Below the pieces are notes generated by a model. It made no database searches, was not told the origin of the DNA, and saw only the letters and a program-made list of their open reading frames with translations. Below, piece by piece: positions 11,532-22,785 of a stretch of 64,000 bases of DNA. Positions within the stretch are counted from its first letter, which is position 1, and each line of letters begins with the position of its first letter. The translations under genes were made by a program, and so were the position numbers. The stretch spans positions 1,816,501-1,880,500 of the forward strand of contig NC_018212.1 of the NCBI RefSeq assembly GCF_000219625.1, read 5' to 3'. The DNA is from Zymoseptoria tritici IPO323 (taxonomy: Eukaryota; Ascomycota; Dothideomycetes; Mycosphaerellales; Mycosphaerellaceae).

Positions 11532-13429
11532 TACAAAGACGTATAACTCCGAGATTTAGTAGATAGAGGCGAATGCGTCTCGCTAGGGACACCGGTTGTT
11601 TAGCCTAACTTTAAAGCCTCGCTCTAATATAGAGGCTACTCTCCTCGCTAACGAGGCCGCTACGCGCCTTAATAGTATATACGCCTCGTAGGTAGCTAGC
11701 ATGTTTTCTTCTAGCGCGTCGCGCGTATATTATCCCGCAACTATACTATAACGACCTTTTACTAACTTTTCGCTTTCTTTAGACTCCCCGCTCTAACGGA
11801 GTAATCGAACTATATCTCGCCGTACGCCCTTTCGCCTCTAACGAGTAGGGTGCTATTACCTTCGGCTCCGGCCCTACCGACATACGCCTCCTATCTAACC
11901 GCGAAGCCCCTAGTACCCCTTCGACCCGCGTTAACGACCGTAGCGCGTCTAGCGTAACCGCGGCTGCCGGTAGCGACTCTAAGGAAGAGGAAGATAGAGA
12001 CTATAATAAGGACGCCGGCTTAAGTAAGATTTCCGACACCGAGGAATCGTCCGAGGACGAAGAGGAGGAGGATGTTATATACTCCCCTATAGCTCGCTAT
12101 AGTCGCCGTCGCCCCTCTTCTAACAACGGCGGGGCTTCTAGTAGCCGCGTACTAAAGAGTAAGTCGCCTCGTAAGGGCGGTAGTGCTCTCCGCCTCGTAA
12201 AGGAGAAGCGTACGAAAGTAGCGCGTAAGGCGGCTCGCTAGGAGTAGCGTGCCCGTTATAAGGAGGAGCGCCGTACTATCCGCTCGGCTAATAAGCGTAA
12301 CCGCTCCCGTAGCGGTAGTGTCTCTGTTCCTACTACGTAAGGTAGCCGTACCGGTGCCGCCGGTAACGACTTTATTCGTAACCGCTCTATTAATCGTATT
12401 ACCTTCGACGAGAACACCCTCCTAGGTAGCCTAGAAGGTACTCCTACGCGTAACAACCGCGGTCGTTAGCCCCTCGCTAAGCTCGACCCTACTATAATAA
12501 GCGGTGCTCTTCCTAACCTAGTCGCTAAGTAGGACCGCATTCGCCGCTAGATCGCCGACAACTAAGCTAAAGCTTAGCGCCTTAATTAATAGCTTACGGA
12601 GCGCACCTAAGAGGACTTCGATCGTTAGGCTAGAATCTTTAACGGCACCGCCGGTAGCCGTCCCGCTACTCTATTTAATCGCGGCTCGGCCGATCTACCT
12701 TAGAACCTCGCTACGCCTACGGCTCGTACTAACTCTACATTAACTCCCTAATCGGCCCGTCTTACTATCCTTCGTAAGCGCTAGCGCATTCGCGAGGAAT
12801 AAGTCTAAGAGACTCGCTAGCGTAAGATCGAGCGCACCGCTATAATCTAGCGCGAGCGCGACTAGCGTTAAGTATAAGAGGAGTAGGCCCGTTTAGCGGA
12901 GGAGGAGTCCCGCGAGATTACCCGTACCGCTGTCGCTAATATAGTTCTTCGCGTCGAGGCTAACCGTAACGTACCCGCAGGCACTCCGTTAAGTAGCAAC
13001 TACATCCTCGGAGGTCTTTAGACTCCTAGGAATCGTAGCGACCCGATAGCGGCAAACACTAACCTACTGCCTCGTTCCGTTCGAGAGGAGGTGTACATTT
13101 AGTTCCCGGCTAATCCTAACTACCGTAACTAAATTATGTAGGCTTGCCTAGCGGACTACCTAGAGGATCTAGCGCGTAAGAACGACGCTCTATAAAGAGT
13201 GGATCTCCGTACCGACTCCGCACCTATCTCGCAACGACTTATTATCGTAACTATAACTCGTAGTTACTACTATAATAACTTCTCTTCTTTAATATAGCGT
13301 ATTTTCCGGGCGCGGGCAATTAGTTAGATTAGAGTCTCGAATGCGATACGTATAGGACGACACCGATTCGGTAGTTCGATAATACTAATATGTTTAATTA
13401 TAATCTATGTTTTCCTAGTCTTTCGCCGT

Positions 13430-16400
13430 AACTTCGTAGTAACTTCCTATTCTTATAATAGCTCGTCTATATCTTTAAAGTTATCGGCGGTTTGCTATGT
13501 ATTACAAGTCTTATTATAGTCTTTCTATCTTAATCGATACTGCACCTCGCCGCCGCGAGTCCGCTAGTCTACGATTCTTTTAACCTTATATATCTCGTTG
13601 CTATCCGTAGTAACGTCCGGTAGCTTAACATTCTTTAGCTCGAAGCTAGGTCTAACATAGTACGGTTGTAGCAGTAAGATATAGAAGACGTTATGGATCT
13701 GCTATAACGAAGGCAGCACTAGGCGGTACGCCTACGCCTTCTCTCTAATTATATCGTCTACTCGGAAAGGTCCTATAAACCTAGGTAATAGCTTCCGGCT
13801 TAGCTTCTTTAACTTTAGATTTTTCGCACTTAGCAATACTAAGTCGCCCCTACGGAACGTATAGTTGCGATGCTTCTTGTCGTACGCCCTTTGCTAGTAC
13901 TTCTAAGAGGTCTTAAGCTTCTTCGTAGCCGATTCGCGTACGCTTTGTATCTCCTCGAACCGCTCGATTGCTACCGGCGCCTCCCCTTTGTAAAGAACGG
14001 CCTCGTTTATATCGTTCTATCGCGGATTCTCTCTATATACTAGGAAAAAAGGTGTTTTCCTAGTACTTAAATAGTCCGAGTTGTTATAAGCGAATTTAGC
14101 GTATAGCAACAACTTAGCCTAATTATTCTATCTTTCGTTATAGAATGCTCTTAGGAATCCTTCTAGCGTCTAGTTCTAACGCTTAGTTTAACTATCCGTT
14201 TGCGGATAGTACGCGGTACTTAGTCTTCTTCTTATCTAGCATTAAAAACATAGCTCTATTTAAAATGTAGATGTAAAGAGTGTACTACGGTCGGACATAA
14301 TGCCTTTAGGGAAACTAAACTTAGATGCTACTCGATCTATAAATACTTTAGCGAAGTCTGAAGCTTTCTAAGTTTCTTTTCCTAGAATATATAATGCTAT
14401 CTTTAATTGTCTGTCTACGATTACAAGTATAGAATCGAATATATTATCGTTACGCTTCGACAGCGGTAACTTTACGATAAAATCTAGGGTAATTTCTTCC
14501 TAATTCCTTACTAGAATTAGTAGGCTGGACAATTTACCTAAGGGCAACAATCTCGGAGCCTTTATTCGTTAGTAGACATTATATATCTTTACGAAGTGCT
14601 TAATATCCGCGTCTAGTTCGGGCTAGTATAAGGACCTCGCAATAAGCTTAATAGTCTTATCGGGGCCGAAATGTCCCGCAAGCTTAGAGTCGTAGTAAAC
14701 CGCTATAACTTCGTTTCTTACGGCCGGTTTATTCGGTATATATAACTTGCCGTACCTACGGAGCAAGTTGTCGTCTTCTAAGCTCTATGCTTAACTCCCG
14801 CGCTTCTTTCGACTCTCTATCTATACCTCTTCGCTAGATCTTTATCGCTTAATAAAGTCGTTACGATCCTATAGCGAAGATACTAGCTCGAGGAAAGGTT
14901 TTAAATCTTCCGAAGATACGGTTGCGCTAGTAAGTAGGACTTTTGCTACATAGCGTAGCACGATCTATATACATTTAGAAGTGCTAGCGACGGGGGATTT
15001 TGCAAAGACTACGTCGCTTTAGTCCGGGAGGTCGTTACGATCTCCCTACGGTGTATTACCGCAATCGGGTCCCTAATCCTTTTCGGTTACGATTCTAGCG
15101 AACGCAACCCTTACGCTCTAACTTACTAACTTCAGCTTGTTCTATAGAGTTAGAAGTAGTTCGTTTATAGCCGAATTTTTAGTCTAGTAATCCGGTCTAC
15201 GAGATAGTCTATCTACTAGGTTCGATTTCCCTACTTAATAGAAAATCTCGAAGTCGAATAAGCCTAGGTATAGTGCGTACCGCGCTTGCCTCGCATTTAA
15301 CTTCTAGACAGTCTAAATGCCTTTTAGATTGTTGTAGTCTGTATAAACCTAGACCGGGTTTTCCGAACTACTAAAATAGTGCCTCTATACCTTAAAGTAG
15401 TGCACTATTGCTAATAACTCCTAATCGTACGTCTAGTAGTTGCGCTCCGTAGGCTACATCTTTCGAGACGTAAACGCTACGGGGTGCTATTTACTATCTA
15501 GATGCAGCTGCGACATAATACCTAAGATACTAAAGTTAGAGGCATCCGTTTCTAGCTTAATCTTTAGTTTCGGATCGAAGTGCCTAAGAACGATATCGCT
15601 AGTAAACACCTCTTTTAGCTTTCTAAAAGCCGCGTTAGCTTCCCTGCCCTATACGAACTCCTTGTCTTTCTAGAGCAGGTCGGTAATCGGGCTACTAATC
15701 TTTACAAATCCTAATATAAAGCGTCGGTAGAAGTTTGCAAAACCTAGGAAGACCTAAACGTTATAGACGCTATTCGGTTGCGGCTATTCCTAGATCGTTA
15801 CGATCTTTTTAGGGTCGGTAGTTACACCTTTAGTCGTAATACGGAACCCTAAATACGAAACCTCCTATGCCGCGAAGGTACACTTCTTAAGGTTAACGTA
15901 CAATTCTACGATACGTAAGCGGTCTAGGACCTTGCGGACCGTAGCCTAATAGTCTTCGATGTCCTTACTATAGGTATAAATTAATATGTCGTCGAGGTAC
16001 ACTATATAAAGGTTATCGAGAAGGCCCGCTAGGGCACGGTTAATATAGGCCTAGAATATAGCCGGAGCATTAGTTAAGCCGAAGGGCATAACCTTATACT
16101 TATAATAGCTATACCGCGTACGGAACGTAGTCTTCTATTTATCGCCCTTACGAATGCGGATGCGATAATATACTTTCTTAAGATCGAGGGTAGTAAAGAA
16201 CTTCGCACCTATTAGGCGATCTAAGGTTTTATTAATTAAGGGTAGAGGGTATCTGTCTTTAACGGTAATAGAGTTAAGTGCTCGGTAGTCGACGTATAAG
16301 CGTAGCTCGCCGCCCTTCTTTAGAACAAAGATAACTAGTGCACCCGTAGGGCTAATACTATGTTATATACGACCCGAGGCTAACTCCTTCTCTAGGTAAT

Positions 16401-17225
16401 CCCGAAGGATACCTAACTCTTTCTCCGAGAGATTGTATAGGGAGCTATATAGTAGTTCCCGGCCCTCGACTAGGTTAATAGCATAGTCGGTAGCTCGATA
16501 CGTTAGTAACGTAGAAGCGGAGTTAGAGTTAAATACGTCGGTATAGTCTAAGAGAGCCGTAGGGATTTTAACTACCTTTACTTCGGCTAAGCCGACGGTA
16601 TATACGAGGCGCATAGATCCCGTAGGCGTTACTATAATCTACCCGACGACAATAAGCGGAGTCTTATCGTTCCTTAACTCCTTCTTTAATCTTTTGTACG
16701 AGATCCTGCCGATAGTTTCGGTCCCTAGACCCTATCGCTAGGTTCCCGCACCGACCTAGATATTAATTCCTTTCGTCGTTATAGTGTGTTGTCTAAAGAG
16801 GATCTCTAGTCTATCCTTATCTACCCTATACATAAGTATAGTATGTTCTTTAACGATACTATTGTCGTCTATTATCCGAACAGGAACATTATACGCGCCG
16901 TAACAGGTTATGCTTTGATCTTAAAGCTAAACTAGAGATAGGAGTTCGGCCTCGACCGTTGCGAGGTCGTAGCGAACCGCAAACTTCTAGTCGATTAGGG
17001 TGATTTGCGACCCTATATTAAACGTAGCGGAGACTATACGATGTCCCTACGACAATATAATATCGACCTGTCGAGTAATAACCTGTCTAGCTTCGATAGG
17101 CCGCACTAATTTCGGCTTCGTTATACTTTGTACGGTTACGACGAAGCCTATCCTTTTCCCGAACCGATTAGAGCTCGGTTTAGATTTCTACCTCCCTGTC
17201 CTTTCTAGGGACAGGTAGTTAAGAC
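13430..17225 (-). pseudogene. Gypsy pol polyprotein (PR-RT-RH-IN-chromodomain), RIP-degraded
   Basis: Read on the minus strand with TAG/TAA taken as mutated Gln/Trp. A protease-like segment (FNIGSQITLID, near 17000) is followed by the RT lead-in NLSEKELGILRDYLEKELA (16363-16614). The catalytic YLDD lies at about 15987-15998 and an RNase H region follows. The integrase has YWPELDADIKHF, ITLDFIVKLPLS, a MSDRS site and a STAYYPQTDSQT block (about 14640-14200). A GPFRVDDII linker leads to a C-terminal chromodomain-like sequence (KRIVD, GGEVQYRLRW-type, about 13600-13440). The chromodomain places it among chromoviruses. Stops throughout abolish function. Confidence 0.85.
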
Positions 17226-17229
17226 AGAA

Positions 17230-18464
17230 CTAGCCTTTCCGTATGTTTAGTAGCTAATAGTAGAGGATAAATCGGCGGGGCGCGAAGGGAGATTAGAGCC
17301 TCCTCTAAAGCCTCTACGATTTCCTCTACTACGATTGTTACCGTTGCCTCTCTAGCCTCCTCTACGGTTATTCCTATTAGAGTTTCGGCCCTAGCTATTA
17401 CTTCTTAGCTCGCGGTTACGAGGCGCTAGCGTCTTAGAAGGTTCTAGAGGTCTCTAACTAGTACTCGTAGAGGGAGCTTTTGCATCCTTAATGTTCTTCT
17501 CTATGCGAGACGTAAGGTCTATAAGCTCTATGCGAGTAGTTAGTATTATATTGTAATCTATAATCTTAATGCGAACATCCTTACGAAGTCGTATATAAAA
17601 CATATATAACGACTATTCCTCCGAAGGCAATAGTAGAAGCTAAGCTTCGATGCTTTCTAAGTATATAAGGAACGAGCGTACGGACTAATCCTTGCCTTAT
17701 ACCGCGACGCGATACTTCTTAAAGGACTCGAGCTTACGAGCGTCCGGATCGTCTAGCAGGTTGTTAAGGAATTCTATAAATCCTACCTAAGTTACTACGG
17801 TACGTAGGTTAGGGTTGTTAGCCTACTAGCTATACTAGCGTTCTCTCGGATCGTAAGAGTAAGCTAGGTATTATATAGACTATATAACCTTCTAAGAATT
17901 ACTACGGAACGACTACGGTGCATTAGTAAATATAAGCTCGTATTCGAAGCGCTAGTTACGCAGCTCCTTTACGCTCTTGCCCTTAAGGTCGAAAGGCTTC
18001 TTAATATTAATCTTAGCTCTTCTAACTCCGGTAAACTCTTTATCGGACCGCACCCTTTTATGTCCGGTTACGCGACCGTAGGCGATATCGTCCGCTAAGT
18101 TCTTATTAAGTTCCTTTATCTTTCTAAGCTTTTTCCGAAGGAAGGCTTTAGTAAGAGCCTCTTCCGCGGCGACGGTAGCCTAGAGGTCGACTATTTCGTC
18201 GATTTCGGTATTGTCGTCTTCGTTTCCCTCGGCGGGATCCGCCGGCGGAGTAGTTACGTGCTCTTCCTTAGAGAGTATCGAGGTAATATCGTTACCTTCC
18301 TCTTAGTCGGCAATAAGGTTATCTTAGTCGTTATTAACGACTTCCTTAATGCGACCCGCATCGGTAGTAGCTTCGGTAGCAATACCCTATTTATCGGGCA
18401 TAGCGCTACTTATAAGTAGCTCGTCTCTTCCTATAGCGACCCTAGTAGTTCGCTTAGGTAGCAT
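17230..18464 (-). pseudogene. Gypsy gag, RIP-degraded
   Basis: Starting at an ATG at 18464 just inside the right-hand LTR, the minus-strand frame begins MLPKRTTRVAIGRDELL. It continues through an acidic region, a capsid-like helical core (FIEFLNNLLDDPDARKLESF, about 17760) and an Arg/Asn/Gly-rich tail near 17300. Most interruptions are TAG at expected Gln or Trp positions. The order LTR-gag-pol and the basic C-terminus identify it as the structural protein. No clean zinc knuckle is visible. Confidence 0.75.
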
Positions 18465-18509
18465 CCTCGGACTATTACCCTTATAGTAAAGGTTAAGGAA
18501 GAATTACTA

Positions 18510-18811
18510 TATAATAATAAGTAGTAGGGATATATAAACAAGCGTACTACTCGGGTATGCAACAGTATAAGGATACCGTACTATCTGGTGCAAGAGTAAT
18601 TCTTACCCTTTCGATCCGCCTACGGCGGCTACCTATTTAACCCTCGAGAGATAGGCACGAGTCGGTGCGGAATAGGTACGGTACGCCTACGACTCGCTAC
18701 GCGACATCTAACTCGCACCCGCATATGTACACCGCAACGATACCGCAGGGACTTCGTAACGACCTTTAGGTCCCTACGGTCCGCCTACGCTTAGCCTTAG
18801 CGCCTTTTATA
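18510..18811 (-). repeat. Right LTR (5' LTR in element orientation), 302 bp
   Basis: Pairs with 4741-5042 over its whole length without gaps, ending TTTTATA. The flank 18812-18816 (CGTAT) is the RIP-changed second copy of the CGTAC target duplication. Confidence 0.92.
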
Positions 18812-19225
18812 CGTATAGCATCGTACCTAGCTTATTAACCGGTTTTAGGCTATTTTTCGGACACGCTAGGGTCTCTAGACTTACTGCCTAGTCTAGTAGG
18901 GATATCTTAGGCTATAGATAAGTATAGTTATATAATATCTATAAAAAAATCTAGTTCTCTTTATCTTCTTATAGAAATACTTAAGCTTTAAGTAATAATC
19001 TATTAATATATTTATAGAAAAACTAGTAGCTTAGATCTTTATATAGATTATCTAAGATTATATAAGGAATCTACCGTATAGACCTCTAACTATATCTATT
19101 TCTATTCTAGTTAGCCTTAGTAGCGAGATATATACTTCTTTCTAGAAGCTAGATAGATATACTTAATTAGCTTTTTATATACTAATCTTCTAAACATATC
19201 TTAGGTATTAGCTTTAGGTAGATAC

Positions 19226-19409
19226 TATTAGGGTCCGACCGGAGGTAGCTCTAGTTCGAACTAGTAACCTTAGGGTTTAGGGTAGGGCGCTTTACTACTA
19301 GGCTAAAAGTGCTAGAAGATAAGAATCTTAGAATACGGTTCTAAGATTACGCTCTACTTTTAAAGACTTAGCGCAGCCTAAGCTTATGCCTTAGGTACAG
19401 CCTATAATA
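19226..19409 (-). mobile_element. Short LTR-like element with tRNA-like boxes, RIP-degraded copy
   Basis: On the minus strand this 184-bp segment aligns from end to end with 26537-26710, with nearly all differences C-to-T or G-to-A plus about 10 extra bases internally. Its ends read TATTA...TAATA on the plus strand, the RIP-changed form of TGTCA...TGACA. It is flanked by an exact GATAC duplication (19221-19225 and 19410-19414). The A-box equivalent reads TAGCCTAGTAG and the B-box region AGTTCGAACTA, both altered by RIP. Confidence 0.8.
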
Positions 19410-19690
19410 GATACCTCTAAGATAGATATACTAGTATAAGTATTACGGGATAACCTCGGCTTATATACCTAAGATATTAGTTATATAATACGGACGCTCC
19501 TTTACTTTAATATAGTCGCATCCTTCCTAGCTACCTCTTACCTCTAAGTAGACAATGTCTTAAGTTAATTACGTATATCTACGCCTCTATACTAGAGCCC
19601 GTATTAATAAGATTAACTATAATAATTAATAGTTAGTACTAGAGTAGTAGAGTCTAGGACTTTTGCCTATAATTAGGTTTACTCTAAAAA

Positions 19691-19897
19691 GGTTCTAAAC
19701 CGCTAAAGTCCTAAACCGCTAACGTCCTAAACCGCTAACGTCCTAAACCGCTAAAATCCTAAACCGCTAATCTTAGTTCTAGACTACTAAAGTTCTAAAC
19801 TACTAGAGTTCTAAACGAAACCGCTAAGGTTCTAAGCCGCTAAAGTTCTAAGCCGCTAAAGTTCTAAGCCGCTAGAGTTCTAATCTACTAAAGTTCT
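19691..19897. repeat. Minisatellite, about 15-bp unit
   Basis: About 13 imperfect copies of a unit like CTAAACCGCTAAAGT, with later copies drifting to CTAAGCCGCTAAAGT and some variants such as CTAAACTACTAGAGT. The variants look like RIP or ordinary transitions. There is no coding potential. Confidence 0.8.
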
Positions 19898-20281
19898 ATT
19901 ATCTATAATCTAGAATTCTCTTTACGTATGTTCTAGCTTATAGTAGTACACTTAAGCTATAATCCGCGTTAGCCCTTATCTATACTAGTCTAGATCCGTA
20001 TAAGATACAGCTTACTAGCGCTGGCCCGCATTCCTCTAGTTTCATATTTTCTTCTAGTATTATATATATATGTACGTACGCCTCTATACATACATTCATG
20101 TACCCGCTATATAGCCGTAGTTGCTCTCTACCTAACACAAGAGTATATGCCCGAAGTAGTATGAATTAGAGTCTCTCTTTACATCCTTAAGATAGTCCCG
20201 AGTGCACGTATTGAATTCTGCTCGAGCGTTCACGTGTAGAAATAGGACGTCTAGTCTTTCTTTGCCGAGGAACTTATAGCT

Positions 20282-20297
20282 CGATGTACCAATGTTC
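20282..20297. repeat. Target-site duplication of the L1-like LINE, left copy
   Basis: CGATGTACCAATGTTC occurs here and exactly at 27363-27378. The 16-bp match, with RIP-degraded LINE sequence between, defines the insertion boundaries. Confidence 0.85.
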
Positions 20298-20999
20298 CCC
20301 TATAGAAGGGAGTTAATTCGACCTGTTCGCGGAGACGATTAATGAACGACTTAGGGAGCATTTAGATCTGCTTGTCGTCTGATGCTTCTAAGCGCATACT
20401 ATTGCCTCTTTATAGACGCTCTAAGGGATTAATTAGCTAAGTTTTTAACTAAGCAAAACGAATAGCACGACTTAAACTAATACTGTGCTAGGCTCTTAAA
20501 CACGACTTTATACTATACGTACGCCGCTAGCGACCTCGACAGACCCTCCGTCTCCGATACGTCTCGCGCGTAGCACTACGCTGCCCTCGACTTACTCCGC
20601 TCTAGGTTCCCTCCTCCGCCTAGCGGTAGTAGGGTTGCCTCGATACGAGGTCGGTTTAATAAGTAGGGCGATTAAGTTTCACCTACGGTGTAATAGTATA
20701 ATTCGGACCTAAGCGCTTAGCCCCTTATCGGGCCGGCGGATTAAGTAGACGTACTCGCCTATCGGTTTAAGAGAGGACCCGCTCGCATACCTTCGGGTAA
20801 TGCGACTTCCTCTTCTAACTACCGATTAGTACGAACATAACACCTAACCCTACTAAACCGTCTAGAGCTAGCGCGGCGCCTATAATAGGTTTTAAACATT
20901 ACGAACTACCCCTATTTTTTATAAAGAAGTACACCCGAAAAGTAACACCGATCTATAAGCCTATAGCGTACAAAGCAAATGCGATGTTTACGCGAGCCG

Positions 21000-22785
21000 G
21001 CGAAAATTCCTTATTAAAGAGTTATTCCTCTAGCTTTAAACCCGTTAATAGACACTACCGTAAGAATTAACTAAAGCCCGGGGAATGTAAGTTAGACGCG
21101 TCCGATATTAATGCTCTATTCGAAATAGATTACGATTTAGATGCTAACTAGTGTGCTCGTTAGCTACTTAGCTACGAGAAAGTTATAGATAAACTAACGC
21201 TATCCTCCTCCTCGAAGAAGATCGACTAGGCCGACGAGGCCAACGAGAAATAAGAGAAGATTAATGCGAAGGCACGTCGACAGGAGACTAAGAAGGGCAA
21301 GGGCAAGGAGAAGCGAGACGAGCGCGTTAAAGACGCGGGAGAGGCGAAGGAGCGTAGTAAAAAGCCGACTAAACTACACAGCGTATGTAGTACGGTCTAC
21401 TAGGTTAGTAAGCCTTACCCCGGCAAAGTTACTAAATCTAAGGCGGTTCCTAGCAAAGCTAGGGATAACACCGCGGCGGTTGCTAGCTCTGCCTTATCCG
21501 AGGGCGAGGACATTAATAGAGATGTCGAAATAGGGTCGGCGGACGATAAAGTCGTTAAGGAGACTGTTTAAGTCCCCTTATTAAACTTTACCGTACCCGC
21601 TACGCCGCACTTTAATCCCTTCGTCGATAAATCCGTAGTACTATTAAAGATATACGCGTTAGCGGTAAAGTAATTAGTGGCCTCTAAGTTAAGCTCCTCT
21701 AGCTTAGAAAGTGTAACCGGCAAGCGTAGGGTCGAGACCAACCCTACCTCGCCGGCTAAGGTTATTAGTAAGAAGGCTAAAGCGGACAAGAGTACGGTAT
21801 CGAAGCCTAAACCTACATTAAAGGGTAAGGACAACGATAAGGCCGGCCTATTAAAGCCGCCTACGAAGAAGGCTACAGCGAAGGCAAAGGAGCTAAAGGC
21901 ACTAATGTCGGCCCCGACAACTAAAGGAAAAGGTACGAAACGCCTAGGTCGCTCGACCGAGGTAGATTACTTATCTAGTTCGTTCCGTAACTTATTAGTG
22001 TTAGGATTATCTACTACCTCGACTCCCCTCCCGTCTTTTATACCTCCGAAGGTATCCTCGGCTCCTTGTATAGAGCTAAAGGTCGCCTTCTCGAGGAGTT
22101 ATAAGCGCGGCGAGGTAGAAGTCGCTCCTAGCCGATCTTAATACGGGGATAGCATGCACCTATATATTAAACTCGCACCAGCCCTTCGAGGTAGTAATAT
22201 TAAGCTCTCGCGTAAAGAAGTATTCGTTACGGTAACGACCTTAGTCCTTACTATCTCGGACCTTCTCTATTAGAGCTAGATAGATGCGAATAGTTAGGTA
22301 CTACAATGTAGTAGTGTAGAGGCAGCGTAGGGCGCCGAAGGACGACTAGTCGTTATTCGAGGGCATAAGTGCGTAACGTTAATCTTCCGAACAGGAGCAC
22401 TAAGGGCTTTTATTACTAATCGCCTTACTCGCGACGACGCGTATTTAATTGCTTGTGCTATTACGAGCATAAAGACGCGTAAGGACATCCCCTACTAGAT
22501 AGGTTAGCTGCGACTCGGTGTAGCCTAGTCGGACATCGTTGTCGTCATCTTTAATAGCGTTATAGGAATAACCTCCTTTAAGGTCCCGGTCGGTAAGCCG
22601 TATAGGAGACATACGAAGCTATTTATAGTTCGGTTTAGGGCGGTAAACCTAGCTAGCAGCAAGTGCGAGGCGTGCGGTAAGTCTTCTTATCGAGCGACCG
22701 AGTGCCCCGATATTATCGGTTACTAGTTCTCCGGTAAAAAGCTACTAGAAGGTTTAACGTAGACAAAACCAGTTATAGATTAATA
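21000..22785 (+). pseudogene. L1-like LINE ORF1, gag-like with zinc knuckle, RIP-degraded
   Basis: A Lys/Ala/Glu-rich protein-like frame with stops at Gln positions. The 21677-22141 stretch is still open (Lys/Ser/Thr/Pro-rich, probably disordered). Near the C-terminus there is a CX2CX4YX4C motif (cysteine codons at 22664, 22673 and 22703), a classic CCHC knuckle in which His has become Tyr by a CAT-to-TAT change, exactly what RIP would do. It would bind element RNA. The start is uncertain and the frame is approximate. Confidence 0.65.

Larger units (their letters stand above)
5400..13195 (+). pseudogene. Accessory ORF antisense to gypsy pol, RIP-degraded and split by the LINE
   Basis: On the plus strand a protein-like frame runs from about 5400 to the LINE target site at 5921 and resumes at 11532, continuing with at least one possible frame change to a stop at about 13195. 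In-frame stops are almost all at expected Gln codons. The first part has a cysteine cluster (a CYRC motif, then CNSNNRKGCY about 25 residues on) like a small zinc-binding module. The second part is rich in Arg, Glu and Gln with a predicted coiled coil. The target duplication preserves the frame across the LINE. It faces gag-pol tail to tail. No enzyme domain is recognised. The start is uncertain. Confidence 0.55.
4741..18811 (-). mobile_element. Ty3/gypsy chromovirus LTR retrotransposon, RIP-degraded, carrying a nested LINE
   Basis: Two 302-bp direct repeats (4741-5042 and 18510-18811) bound an element transcribed on the minus strand. After the right-hand LTR come gag (about 18464-17230), then protease, reverse transcriptase, RNase H/integrase and a C-terminal chromodomain-like segment (to about 13430). 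Between the pol end and the left LTR lies a reading frame on the opposite strand, split by a LINE at 5922-11516. Without the LINE the element is about 8.5 kb. LTR ends read TATAA...TTATA, which is TGTAA...TTACA after RIP. Gln and Trp codons are widely converted to stops, so the element is dead. The LTRs differ at 13 sites by my count, all transitions. Confidence 0.9.
18817..20281. other. RIP-degraded spacer between the gypsy element and the second LINE
   Basis: TA-rich DNA with no protein-like frame that I can follow. It contains a RIP-mutated copy of the short tRNA-box element (19226-19409) and a minisatellite (about 19691-19897). The part from about 20020 looks less mutated. Confidence 0.5.
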
